From Mnemiopsis leidyi (Eukaryota; Ctenophora; Tentaculata; Lobata; Bolinopsidae): 26,706 bases of DNA. The stretch's first letter is position 1. The number at the start of each line of letters is the position of its first letter. The notes below the pieces were generated by a model. The model was not told the DNA's origin and did not search any database. It was given only the letters and a program-made list of their open reading frames with translations. Made by a program: the position numbers and the translations under genes. The stretch covers positions 125,401-152,106 of the forward strand of contig JH153001.1 in the NCBI GenBank assembly GCA_000226015.1, written 5' to 3'. Positions 10,467 to 20,640 of this stretch are shown piece by piece.

Positions 10467-10897
10467 TAACTAAGTGTGTGTACTATGGACGGTAAGCCTA
10501 GAGGTGGAATCACATGACTTCACCGTGTCCATTCTGCTTTGTTCAACTTCCGTTCTTGATCAAAGCGAAATTTGAGTATATCTTAAAGTATACTCGGTCT
10601 TTAGGGAAAGAGCGCAAACGAATCTTACAATTCGAAAGAAAAAGTTCAGCTAGTCAAGCCAGAAAATTTTATATAAGGCACTAACTAAAGACACTAACTG
10701 AAGGGGATGGACTTATCCGAGACTCAAATGTTCAATGCTGTGTTGTCTTAAAATTATGCCAGCTAAATCAATAGAATGTTAGCTCAAACACAGCGTAATC
10801 CCAGCCCGCTGCCCGAATCGTGCTTAAAACCAGTTAAGTAGCTGCTGTAACTCAGCCCACTAGCACCCCTCACTTACTACTTAGCAGAACAACTTAC

Positions 10898-11979
10898 CTC
10901 TTGTACTGTGTGAGAGGAACAGTCTGAACAACCCCACTGACATCGCCCACGTCCCAGCACACTGGATCTGCGTACTCCTGACACGCGCGCCGCGGGAAAC
11001 ACTTGTCCGCGAAGTAGCGCTTCTGCAGCACCTCGTACGGGTCTTGCTGTGCCATGCGGAGCTGGTAGTCTGAGTCCGTAGATCTGATGGAGGCACGGCT
11101 GGAACACCGGGATATTCGGTCTGATCTGAGGGACCAGCGGTCTGGTTGTATGTTAGATCGTAGTCCGAGGAGGGAGCGCAGAGAGCTGACGGAGGGAGTA
11201 CGGTGTTTCAACTTGGGAGATTTAGCCTTGTTTGGGTTACCGATAATGGGCCTCCTCCCTGACCCTCCACGCTGAAAGTTGCTGAGATTCTCGTAGATGT
11301 GAGAAGTGCTAGGCTGCGACTCTTCAGAAGATTGTCTCTGCAGTGCAGATCCGTATCCCGAACTAGACCCGCTGGATCTCTCAGAAGACTGCCGTACAAA
11401 CGGTTGTGCTGGTTGTTGGGTCAGTGATGGTTTTCTGGAATATCTACTGGTTTGAGCCACATCAGAGACTCTAGCCTCACTCCTCTCTATCTCCAAGTTT
11501 TGGTGAGCAGCACGTATTCCAGCTAAGTGCAGCTTGTGTTCTTCCTCTAATCTTCCTGTCTGTGTCTCCTGTAAACTTTGTTGTCTTCTTGCTTCCCTCG
11601 ACCTCTTCCTGGAAATACTCTCCTTCAGTTTCCTCGACTCTTGTCGCTGATTTCTCTCTCGTTCTTCCTCCTTCTTCACCAACCGATCATATTTCTGCTG
11701 CTCTCGTCTCTCGGCAGTTTTACGCCGATCGTTTCGACGTTGAGCTTCCTCCTGCTGCTGGTTTCGGTTCTGCATTTCCCGCTGCTGTGCTTGAAACCGT
11801 GCTTGTTGCTCGTGAAACTGCCGGCGAGATATCAAGCTCTGATCCCCGATGAACGTTAGACGAGGTTGGTAACGTGAGGACACGTTGAAGGTGTTGACGT
11901 AGACGTGTTCTTGAGGAGAAGGATGGAGGAGGTATTTGGGGGTGGGTTTCAGGGCGGAAGTTAAACCTCCCAACACCAT
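10898..11979 (-). CDS. Coiled-coil, serine-rich protein of unknown function; large 5' exon
   Basis: One open exon of 1082 nt starts at the ATG at 11979 and ends at a consensus GTAAGT donor after residue 360. Residues 51-170 are almost entirely Q, R, E and K (for example KKEEERERNQRQESRKLKES), typical of a long charged helix or coiled coil. Residues 175-305 are serine- and arginine-rich, with SSGSSSGYGS, a possible tyrosine motif IYENL, and several RSxS sites. The last 60 residues regain globular character (DPYEVLQKRYFADKCFPRRA, then CWDVGDVSGVVQ). No signal peptide or membrane segment is seen. The donor GTAAGT itself supplies an in-frame TAA, so an unspliced transcript would end one residue later at residue 361. 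A strong acceptor (CCATCCCCTTCAG) ending at 10698 would give a serine and then an immediate stop. The 3' structure is therefore open. A CCAAT/E-box promoter lies upstream. Confidence 0.85.
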
Positions 11980-12192
11980 CTTCGAACTTGACTAGACTGG
12001 CAAGACGACTGTTGTGGTTCAAAAAGTGTGACGAGACGCCGGTACTAAACAGATGAAACGTAAAAAAGGACGGCTAGTATGTAGTGTGATGAGCGACGGT
12101 GCTTGGCATGGCAGCAGGAAATCGGTTATCAGCACTCCCCAATACCTGCTCATGCTCCACGTTATACCATTACCACATGGAGTTGCTCTCCA

Positions 12193-12270
12193 CCAATCAC
12201 ACCGCTCCATCTAACCGAACAGCCAATGGGATTGCAGTATTTCTTATCACGTGATTGACCGAGGGCCAAT
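12193..12270 (-). promoter_or_regulatory. CCAAT x3 plus E-box promoter of the coiled-coil gene
   Basis: CCAAT lies at 12193-12197, 12223-12227 and 12266-12270, with CACGTG at 12248-12253, 215 to 290 bp upstream of the ATG at 11979. CCAAT spacing is 30 and 43 bp, and no TATA box is evident. This is the clearest link in the window between the CCAAT/E-box module and a real gene start. Confidence 0.65.
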
Positions 12271-12512
12271 GGGAGGGCTTAACTGAAGCAGGATGCATTA
12301 GGGGGCAGGGCTCTGCAGGCTAGGATAGGGTGACGTAGCGGACCGGAGTTTTTGGGGCACTGATCCAGGTCTCAATGGGTGGTAATTATGTCATTAATGG
12401 GATCTTCCTTAATTCATGGATTATTCGGAGCTTCATTCCTATTGACTTGTTAACTACTGTACCAAGATATGGAACTTAAATTTTACTACTGACTAAATAT
12501 ATTATATGATAC

Positions 12513-12656
12513 CTAGAAAATAGGACGAAACAGAAAGAGAGCCGTGCTGGTGGAAGATAACTTAAGACACGGACCTGTCACAAGACAAGTAGATGTATAG
12601 TCTGACCCGGATGTAAACAACCCGCTCTCAAATCCCCTGTCTTTGGTACGGTACAT
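12513..12656 (-). CDS. Small 47-aa ORF below a CCAAT/E-box cluster
   Basis: An ATG at 12656 opens 47 codons to TAG at 12513-12515. The product begins MYRTKDRGFESGLFTSGS and ends in a hydrophobic tail (TALFLFRPIF). CACGTG (12712-12717) and CCAAT (12729-12733) lie 56 to 77 bp upstream on its strand, matching the module seen at other starts. No family is recognised and no poly(A) signal is obvious, so it may be a small protein gene, a first exon or chance. Confidence 0.3.
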   Translation of the reverse strand: MYRTKDRGFESGLFTSGSDYTSTCLVTGPCLKLSSTSTALFLFRPIF

Positions 12657-12711
12657 CCGACCCACAACCCTACCACATAGATCTCTAGTTCCTGACTGGG
12701 TCTCCCTCAGT

Positions 12712-12733
12712 CACGTGATATATTAGAGCCAAT
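12712..12733. promoter_or_regulatory. E-box and CCAAT pair
   Basis: TCACGTGAT (CACGTG at 12712-12717) is followed 11 bp later by CCAATCAGAG (12729-12733). This is the tightest E-box/CCAAT pairing in the window. A further isolated CACGTG is at 12991-12996. From there to 13399 I see nothing coding. Confidence 0.55.
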
Positions 12734-13399
12734 CAGAGAGGAGGTCCAACTGAACTGCAGAACATTGGGCTGTCCCGATTTGTGCGGTGTCAGAAGGAGC
12801 GTGCCTGACTACTTGCTCTAAGAGCTCATGGTAGAATTTTAATTCGGGAAATTAGAGACAGGCTTGGTGACCGGGTCTGAGTGAGTAGGTTAATCATGTA
12901 ATTAGTTTTGTTAGCATACGCATTAAGTATTGTGTGTACTGCATAATATCTAATTAAAAATCTACATGTTTGCACGAGCGTACATCTATACACGTGTGTA
13001 CAATTATCAAGCGTGTGAAGATACTGACAACAAGGGATACTAATGAATGAAAAGGTTTTTTTCAAGTAAGTCAGTAAATGATACCAATAAACCAGTGTTG
13101 AAAACTCTTGATTTCTTTAAGCGATGATCGAAACTATGAAAGTTAATGTGTGGAAATGTGGTGCAGTTTTATCTACTTTAAACAATTCTTTTTTATTTCA
13201 GCCGAATATGATATTTTCATTTCTATTCGAGTCGAAAAAATCTTTTTTCCGTGAAGAAATGCAATCAAATATGATGTGGCCTGAATTGTAAATTGTTACA
13301 TTTTGACCAAACATGAGGTTAGAATTTCCCGCTCTATTACATTACATGCAACGCGTAATGCGTATATTCCCACTTTAACTCTATCTATAAACTGGCTTT

Positions 13400-13594
13400 A
13401 ATCAGTCCTTATTCACACTTATTCCAATAATTCACACTACAACACACACTACCACAAACTGTATAATCAGTCCTTATTCACCCTTATTCCAATAATTCAC
13501 ACTACAACACACACTACCACAAACTGTATAATCAGTCCTTATTCGCACTTATTCCAATAATTCACACTATAACACACACTACCACAAACTTGTT
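13400..13594. repeat. Three near-identical tandem copies of a 65-bp unit
   Basis: Units begin with AATCAGTCCTTATTC at 13400, 13465 and 13530 and end with ACCACAAACT. Differences are single bases (CACACTT, CACCCTT, CGCACTT), so the duplication is recent. Confidence 0.95.
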
Positions 13595-13723
13595 AATTAC
13601 CACAGCGTGTAGACATAACTGGGATTAGCACTGCTCTATTGAACAGATGTGGTGTATTTCAAGATAATTGGAATGTGACCGTGTTGGCACGGTTTCCATA
13701 AAACATCGGCAGCTGCCAACTTT

Positions 13724-13768
13724 AGCTAACTATAGCCAACTATAAGCTAACTATAGCCAACTATAAGC
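13724..13768. repeat. Two-copy 21-bp tandem repeat
   Basis: AGCTAACTATAGCCAACTAT begins at 13724 and again at 13745. The unit contains the related TAACTATA and CAACTATA halves. Between here and the next array nothing else is seen. Confidence 0.85.
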
Positions 13769-13966
13769 TTGACCAACGTACGCAGTATTTTTTATGCAGC
13801 TGCTTTTATAGACAGCGCTAAGAATCAAGATTTTATGACACGGTAGTTGGATTAATTAGGGAGAATTGCTAGGTCCAGTAGTTTTGTCAGGGTATGTCGT
13901 AAGTTTCTGGTAACAGGGTAAGATTCTAGCGATAGTACAGGGAGGCTAAGAGAGTTTGAAAATGTA

Positions 13967-14416
13967 GACATAGATGGACAGGGATCTGGATGAACATTGA
14001 TGGACAGTGATCTGGATGAACATTGATAGACAGGAATCTGGATGAACATTGATAGACAGGGATCTGGATGAACATTGATAGACAGGGATCTGGATGAACA
14101 TTGATGGACAGGAATCTGGATGAACATTGATAGACAGGGATCTGGATGAACATTGATAGACAGGGATCTGGATGAACATTGATAGACAGGGATCTGGATG
14201 AACATTGATAGACAGGGATCTTGATGAAGATTGATAGACAGGAATCTGGATGAACATTGATAGACAGGGAGATCTGTATGAACATTGATAGACAGGAATC
14301 TGGATGAACATTGATAGACAGGGATCTGTATGGACATTGATAGACAGGGATCTGGATGAACATTGATGGACAGGAATCTGGATAAACATTGATAGACAGA
14401 GATCTTGATGAACATT
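13967..14416. repeat. 26-bp minisatellite, about 17 copies
   Basis: The unit joins AACATTGATAGACAG and GGATCTGGATG (26 bp). Variants are TGGACAG for TAGACAG, GAATCT for GGATCT, and one 28-bp copy with an inserted GA. Because 26 is not a multiple of three and the unit has no minus-strand stop, all three minus frames stay open. They yield ORFs of 145 to 187 codons made of PVYQCSSRSLSINVH-like repeats, which are almost certainly not genes. Confidence 0.95.
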
Positions 14417-14803
14417 AAACAGTTTTCCCATGTTATACACCGTCGCGCTTATCCTTACTCCCGACAATAACGGATGCGGGTAACATGAAATTTGAGTAGC
14501 AGATAGCGATGATGATTATTTGAGCGGAGTGTATACTACAACTGTGTTTCTACTGTTGAAGCCAGTCTAGTGTGTGCCACGTGTAACGTTTGTCTGATGT
14601 AAAACATGTACGTGCTATTGACAGGCATGGTCAATGTGATGTAAGTGCAGGTGGGTGTAGTTGGATCTCTGATCCATACAGGAAGCAGGAAATCTACAAT
14701 ATTGTAAGATCTTGATTCTTAGACTGTACTCTTGTCTCCAAAACAAGGACAAATATGATTTTTCATTTGAAGCTTTTCAAATAGTGCAGTGATTTTATAC
14801 ACA

Positions 14804-15016
14804 ATGAACAGAAAATATAACGATAAATTCTTAAATCAAATGCTCCAAGAAAAGGCCACACTGTACGATCTCAGGGAATGCCAAAACGTAGAATCACCTG
14901 AAAAATTCAGGTCGACACAGGATGGCCCCTTTTATAATCCAAATAGATATGTTACTTCTTCCTGGATCAGTTCCAACTTATCCTCAAATTATCCACCAGC
15001 AGCGCCGTGCTACTAG
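14804..15016 (+). CDS. 70-aa ORF of unknown function
   Basis: An ATG at 14804 opens 70 codons to TAG at 15014-15016. The protein begins MNRKYNDKFLNQMLQEKATL, a likely amphipathic helix, and continues through DGPFYNPNRYVTSSW to a proline-rich end (YPPAAPCY). Its residue use looks more protein-like than that of neighbouring chance ORFs. The frame is open for only ten codons upstream of the ATG, so it could be a single-exon gene or a last exon spliced at CAAATAG just before. An E-box (14578-14583) lies about 220 bp upstream. No family is recognised. Confidence 0.4.
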   Translation: MNRKYNDKFLNQMLQEKATLYDLRECQNVESPEKFRSTQDGPFYNPNRYVTSSWISSNLSSNYPPAAPCY

Positions 15017-15227
15017 CACGAAAGTCAAATTACACAGAGCAGCTGCAAGTGTTAGCTGCTAACTCTGTAGCAGACAGCTGAATAGATCACACTCAGGAGA
15101 TACGTATCAGATATCTATAGTTTTGGGCAGGTCCACCATGAACGTGTAGTTTTGATGTCGACTCCAGGGTGTATCAGTGCTCTAACCCAACACAATACAC
15201 ACCGCCTGTCATCACCAGACCTGGCAT

Positions 15228-15345
15228 CACGTGGTCCGGACAACCAGCCAATCGCTGGACAGGATTCCCAAGGAGAACCTATTAGAAAGCAGCACGCAGA
15301 TACAGGGACCAATCAGAAGGGAGAAGGGAATGTGGGAGAACCAAT
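15228..15345. promoter_or_regulatory. E-box plus three CCAAT boxes
   Basis: CACGTG is at 15228-15233, and CCAAT boxes are at 15248-15252, 15309-15313 and 15341-15345. The layout mirrors the promoter of the coiled-coil gene. Short ORFs on both strands overlap it but are not persuasive. The direction of transcription is unknown. Confidence 0.55.
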
Positions 15346-15460
15346 GAGACGTTAGGATGGGGTTATCGTGGAGGAGCCACGGGTGCAAATCGTGTTGAGA
15401 TTATGTTAATTCAGGGTGTACTTTTAGTGCTTGTTCAATGTAAGAAGACGTGGAAAGTGA

Positions 15461-15530
15461 CAGTTACTAAGTGACGGTTACTTAGTTACCGTTTCTAGGT
15501 AACGGTTACTTAGTGACGGTCACTAAATTA
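15461..15530. repeat. Five-copy 14-bp repeat with inverted symmetry
   Basis: Five 14-bp units starting CAGTTACTAAGTGA and CGGTTACTTAGTTA run without gaps. The cores GTTACTTAGTGAC and GTTACCTAGAAAC-like alternate in strand sense, so the array can pair with itself. Confidence 0.85.
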
Positions 15531-17601
15531 CAGTTTTGTGTATCAATGAAACTACTTAACTAGTTAAGTGAGAGTAGCTATTTGGTAAGAATAACCATTA
15601 ACCAAGGATAGGTAAACAGGAGCTGGAGAAATTAGGTCCGTCACATTAACGTTCTATTCGTTCAAAAGCAGAGAATCGGATCGAAAGTTGCCTAGATAGG
15701 CGCTGGTGGTTATTTAGTTTGACAGATAATGTCACGTGATTACAATAAAGGTTTGGTTGGGGTCCAGGAGATAGTTTTCCTTCATTTTGAGGCTATCTTG
15801 CCACATGGTTTATGAAATTGCACTTGCTATGAAATACTCTTCAATGAAGGGTATAATCGAAAATTAAATTGATCTACAACTTGGTAATTTCTCGTCTCCC
15901 TGTCGGAACTCGACCTGATTAACAATAACATTGCCAGAGAGAAAATGAGCTGTATTTTGAAACATGATCCCAGCTACAGCAGCACACACCCGGCCCTACT
16001 CCGGACACCGGAATTTGGAAGTCTTGTGCACACTGCACGATGTTCCGGAATTGTACTCGTGTACACGTTCAGTTACATTCACAGTTTACACATTTACAGT
16101 TTACACAATTAATGATCTATTCTGGAATAATCACATCCCAATTAGTTCGAGTAATTCAACCGATTAAATCTAAATCGGGGATAATTTCACCGCTATATAT
16201 GGCGTATGATTAAGCGTAAAATGAGATGTAAACTAGCTGTAAGAAGAGTGTATTTAATGACGTTTTCGATCCGTCATCATCCACAGCAACTCGATTTTTC
16301 TTTCATTAGAACTTAATTTGAATTTTCCCTTCATCAACGGCTTTATAGTTTATAGCTGAGATAAGAATATGCTGAAAAGAAACCCTTTACCCGACGTTAA
16401 CAAGAGAAAAGTGGTGCTAGTAGAATATTCTAGCTAGTAGAATATTCTAGAAGTTTTCTAAATAACGAGTTTGTATTATATCAAGAAGGATCATGCAATG
16501 CGAGAGAACTTGAGAATTGCGTGAAATCTAGGGTGATTTATTGCGAAACCCACTGTTCAATTGTGAATGAACTTTCGGAGGAAGCATCGTCATCTTTACC
16601 GCACGTCACCCTGAATGTAACGTCATTAAATACAATTTACTTAAACAGGATTATAATATAATAAGTTACTTAAACAGGATTATAGGTAATTAAGGGAACG
16701 TGTAATTAGAATTAGAAGATAAATATTGGATGATAATCAAAGATTGAGTAATGAAAATGATCAATGAATAAAATACAGAAGAAAATAAATAGATTATTCA
16801 ACCCTGGGCGGAAAAATAAATTTGGACTGTCTTTGTAATATCTCTCAAGCAAATAAATATTGGATGATGATTTGTGATTAAGTGATAATAATGAATAAAA
16901 TCCAGTAGAAAATAAATAGATTATACAATCCTGGGTTGGCTCAAAAATCAAATATGAATTTTGACCGTCTTCGTAATATCTATCAGGAAAGAGCTCTGTT
17001 CCCTCTTAAAAGTCCTCTAAAAATGCCGGTTAGAAACCACCCTGATCTGAAGTATTATATTCTCTACCCGATTTTCTCTCCGCCGACAAAGGATGACAAG
17101 ACAAATTAGTAAGTTCGACAAGTGTATCTGTCAGTTGACAGCTGAACAGAATTATAACTCTTTGTCTATTACTGTGCCACATAATTCTAGTTGTAAATAA
17201 AATTTGGTCGAAGCACAAAAACTGCAATGTCGAAATCATTTATTCGTTGGTTACTTCTAAATTAAACAGTTTTGTCAGGGAAATAGAGACATGAAATCGG
17301 CTGAGGTTTAAAATATCCACTATTCACAAATTATGTATAGATATGCAAAAGCTTATTTTTTGTCATAGCAGGTGTGATTCCAGTAAATATGGAAAGACCA
17401 GATTGTACATAATGCACATAAACACAGACACACACACAGACACATACACCACTTGTTAAACACAGCTAAATATCCCTTCCATTTGATATTACTTTTCTGG
17501 GTTCAGAAAAAGGAAACGCCTTTATAACTCAGTTAAAAGTTGACAGCTGAATAAATGTTAAACTAGAATTTAGATACGTTTAAGAAGGAGTTGAGGTAGG
17601 T
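15531..17601. other. No convincing gene; E-box and tandem duplications
   Basis: An E-box ATCACGTG-type site lies at 15733-15738, followed closely by AATAAA on the plus strand. Tandem duplications are a 29-bp pair at 16638-16685 (TACTTAAACAGGATTATA twice) and a diverged 134-bp pair at 16721-16854 and 16855-16988 (each containing AAATATTGGATGAT and AAAATAAATAGATTAT). A 67-codon plus-strand ORF from 15964 has a GC-rich start but decays into repeats, so I do not call it a gene. Confidence 0.5.
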
Positions 17602-17654
17602 CTTCAGTGTCAACTACGACTTCAGTGTCAACTACAGTCTTCAGTGTCAACTAA
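17602..17654. repeat. Three-copy 18 to 19-bp tandem repeat
   Basis: CTTCAGTGTCAACTA begins at 17602, 17620 and 17639 with short variable spacers. Confidence 0.85.
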
Positions 17655-17698
17655 GAAACTACATTTTACAATTAACAACACAATTTTGGGTTTGTGTA

Positions 17699-17856
17699 GG
17701 GCAGTTATCAAGATTTACTGTTTTATTTAACCCTACATATCTTCCTGCAGTATCGCTGCGTATTGCACATGATCCAGGGCAGTGAACAAGATTTACTGTT
17801 TTATTCAACCATACATATCTTCCTGCATTATTGCTGCAAATTGCGCATGATCCAGC
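17699..17856. repeat. Two-copy 78-bp tandem duplication carrying poly(A) signals
   Basis: Copies start GGGCAGTTATCAAG (17699) and GGGCAGTGAACAAG (17777) and end near GATCCAG. Each copy contains TTTATT on the plus strand, that is AATAAA on the minus strand (17722-17727 and 17800-17805). The nearer AATAAA lies about 100 nt past the stop of the minus-strand gene ending at 17905. Confidence 0.9.
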
Positions 17857-17904
17857 ATTGCTCTAGATTCATAATTTATGACTCGTTTAGATATCAAGAT
17901 GTTG

Positions 17905-18354
17905 CTATATCCCACAGTGCAAATGGTGTTTTATAGGCGCTGCTAAGTAAAGTGAAAGGGGTGTAGGTCTACATGAGAAAATTATAGGCTCGCATTCCAC
18001 AATTATAGCGGAATCCGCATTCCTGAGACGAAAATGTGATCTTTTTGTGGGAATGAGTGGACAGTCTTTTAAAAGTAGAGCAATATTTATTCATTTGATT
18101 ATTGTATCTAGGGGGATTTAATATGATCAGTGACGATTCGGGTATTAAAGACGCTACACATTCTTACCAGTTATATTTGTGTCTTAAATCCAAGTCGAAA
18201 TTTCCAAATTTTACAACGGAAGGAAGAACTGATCTCAGCAATATAACGTAACCTTACCAAACAGAACACATACTTCAAGATCATGGATGTCTTTATCAGA
18301 CAGAACTTCCGTTCTCAAAACATTAAATGGAATGCCGACTTGCATTATAGACAT
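17905..18354 (-). CDS. Three-exon candidate gene, 91-aa product
   Basis: Exons are 18258-18354, 18168-18228 and 17905-18022 (TAG at 17905-17907), with GTAAGG and GTAAGA donors and consistent phases (1, then 2). AATAAA follows on the minus strand at 17800-17805. The first intron is only 29 nt, near the minimum reported for animals. The product begins MSIMQVGIPFNVLRTEVLSD and continues through VVKFGNFDLDLRHKYN to SLYLAAPIKHHLHCGI. Alternating polar and hydrophobic residues suggest beta strands. The order of TE, a leucine-rich helix, a strand and another strand loosely recalls the C-terminal half of PCNA-like 9-1-1 clamp proteins (Rad9 type). I cannot confirm that, and half a clamp would be non-functional alone. 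A strong upstream acceptor (TGTTTGTTTTACAG, ending near 18398) and a GTGAGG donor suggest a 5' leader intron. Several upstream ATGs precede the chosen start, so the true start may lie in another exon. Confidence 0.45.
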
Positions 18355-18727
18355 AAATCATGATCAAACGAGAAACGTCATATCATGCGAATAAAGCGTA
18401 ATCTGTAAAACAAACACGGTGCTCCGAAACGTCAGATTATGTAAAACAAACAACAAACCTCAAAGAGACACAATCTAAACACACTCAAACAAACAATCCG
18501 ACACACAACCCTATCTTTAATTCCGAACCAAAATCTGCGATGACGCAGAAGTTCCACTGCAACTTCCACCCTCACAGACTACCGCCAGAGCTCGTTAAAT
18601 CGTTAGTCTGAGTCGGGAAGATGCCCGAAATGCCGGGGATTCCCACAGCAAGCAATCTTGGTATACTGACGAGTATAATTGGGGGAGATATGTAGGATTT
18701 GGGAAACTGGACGGAGTTAGGGAAAGT

Positions 18728-18733
18728 CACGTG
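18728..18733. promoter_or_regulatory. Single E-box GTCACGTGAC
   Basis: The full decamer GTCACGTGAC (hexamer at 18728-18733) matches the form preferred by MITF/TFE factors. It lies about 370 bp upstream of the ATG of the minus-strand candidate at 17905-18354. From here to 19313 no exon is supported. Confidence 0.45.
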
Positions 18734-19313
18734 ACGACATGTGAGTGTGTATGTGGGGAGTGTGGTGGAATGTTGTGTGCTGGTTAGTAGACCTCATCAC
18801 TGTCTAATGTGAAGTGTAGTTAGTAGTAAGAAGTTAGGTTGGTAGTTAGTAATAGCAGTTAATATAGTCAGTAGTACTCAGTACCAAGTACTGTAGGTAG
18901 GTTCTGTGTTTCAAGTTCGAGTTACAACTGATGTAAACAGTCTGCTGTGACGAGAGCTACTGATAGAGAAATACCAACTTTAGTGAACTGTAGAGATTGT
19001 TAAGATTTTAACTGAGATCGGAACTCTTGCAACTGATGAATTAAATTAAACATAACAGGGGACAAAACTGAAAGCGAATCCATTCTGGGATGACTTCGCT
19101 ATACTACTCGCACAAAATGTAAAAAAGAAAGTTCGCAGCCACGCCCATTTTAACCAAGCAAACTGTGAACACTGCGATTGAATGCACTAATGAACTGAAT
19201 GCACAAGTTCAAATTTCCAAACAAGATTCCCCGAAAATTCCGCTGTTCTCACAAGTATATGGGATGTGAGTGTTGGTCAAGATAAACTTGTGTGGTCTAA
19301 AGAAACCAAACTA

Positions 19314-19379
19314 CCAATGAGATCAGATCTACTTAGACGAGAACCAATGGGAGATAAGGATACTCAGACGACAGCCAAC
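19314..19379. promoter_or_regulatory. Three CCAAT-type boxes at 30-bp spacing
   Basis: CCAATGAGA (19314), CCAATGGGA (19344) and CCAACGGGA (19375) are spaced 30 and 31 bp, three helical turns. No E-box is present in this cluster, unlike the others. No convincing gene follows on either side; 19380-20567 holds only short ORFs. Confidence 0.45.
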
Positions 19380-20567
19380 GGGAGATTAGAATGGTTTTGT
19401 ATTCATCATGCACATACTTCGTAGTGGCAGGGCCAGCTAGCTGAATGAGAATATGTTCATTCAAATGAGTTTGTTTTGAAAACACAGAATATTTATGAAC
19501 GTAAGTTGTGAAGCATATCATTCACGAAATGATATTGAAATGGTGTTTAAAGATAGTCTCTGTTTAATGTTTATTTCCTATTGAGAGCTAGCTTGCTAGT
19601 CACGTCGTAACTCGTATTGAGGCACGTCAGAAAGTTCCTAGTACCAGTAACAAGAGTCACATGTTCAGTGTGAAGTATCCTGAATTCAGACTGAGCTTGT
19701 ACTGAGCTTGTACGATGTTATCTATACATTATATGCTATACATTATACAAATTAAATTATTTGTGTTAAATCTCAAATACAGTGTACGGGTACGATGTGA
19801 ATAAGTAATTTGATCCAGCCTGGATTTTCTAAACCTAAAACTTCCCAAAATAGCTCACTTCAGCATTGCATACTATGAACATGACGTGAAAAGGAAAGAA
19901 GACTACAGCAAACACCAGAACTATACACAATTAGTAACAAGCAAAAAACTACAACCCATGATGTATACACAGAAAAAGGCGGCACAATGTACAGTCGAGA
20001 TGATCTCACGTTAAGACTAAATATGCACTTTGCATACTTGGCAAGGGACTTGCAGGCACAAAACATTTACAATTCCTCAAATTTGCTCACACTCCACGGT
20101 ATGATTCACACTTAAAAATTGAAAGGATTCCAATGAGTGAAAAGTTTTGATACAAAGGCTGGAATTTAACAGAAGCAAACTCGAATTAAAGCAGAATACT
20201 CAACACCAAGCGATCGCTAACCAGCTCTTTAGAACCGTTACAGTCTACAAGGAACACCTCATCAAGTTTTGCCGCAATCAAATATTTTGTACTCGTCTAT
20301 TTCGCCGCAAAAGCAGCCAAGAGTAATGCCAGGATTCACACTTGAATATTTTCCCGGAATTTAATATATTTTAGAAAGTTCACTACTGCTGGTGTTCTCC
20401 TTCAGTAGATTACAGCTAGTTATTTAATTTTGTAGTTTAAGTTTGATAATCGTAACAAATAATATTTCCAATAGGCTATGTCTGAAGTAAGTACCTATAT
20501 CAGTACCTGTATATACTGGGTGCTATCTACTTACACACTGTGTGCTATGTAGTAAGTACATACATGT

Positions 20568-20640
20568 ATACATACACTGTGTAGAAGGTACATATACACT
20601 GTGTAGAAGGTACATATATACTGTGTAGTAAGTACCTACT
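20568..20640. repeat. Imperfect 22-bp tandem repeat
   Basis: CACTGTGTAGAAGGTACATA-type units are repeated about three times and grade into related GTAGTAAGTACCTACTA sequence on both sides (roughly 20500-20690). Confidence 0.75.

Noticed and set aside
11562..11859. Plus-strand ORFs inside the coiled-coil exon
   Set aside because: They are antisense shadows of the Q/R/E/K-rich coding exon; their composition (S, L, F, P) is what such antisense gives.
13852..14467. Three long minus-strand ORFs (145 to 187 codons)
   Set aside because: They are translations of the 26-bp minisatellite in three frames with the same repeating peptide; nothing outside the repeat supports a gene.
15152..15355. Overlapping ORFs on both strands in the 15.2-15.35 kb region
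   Set aside because: They coincide with an E-box and three CCAAT boxes, so the open frames are better explained as GC-richer promoter DNA.
18633..18707. 24-codon plus-strand ORF starting MPEMPGIPTASNLGILTS
   Set aside because: Too short, with no good donor, and it overlaps the probable 5' leader of the minus-strand gene.
20141..20326. 62-codon plus-strand open frame ending TRLFRRKSSQE
   Set aside because: No start codon near its beginning, no clear splice sites, and no domain. Chance frames of this length are expected in this amount of sequence.
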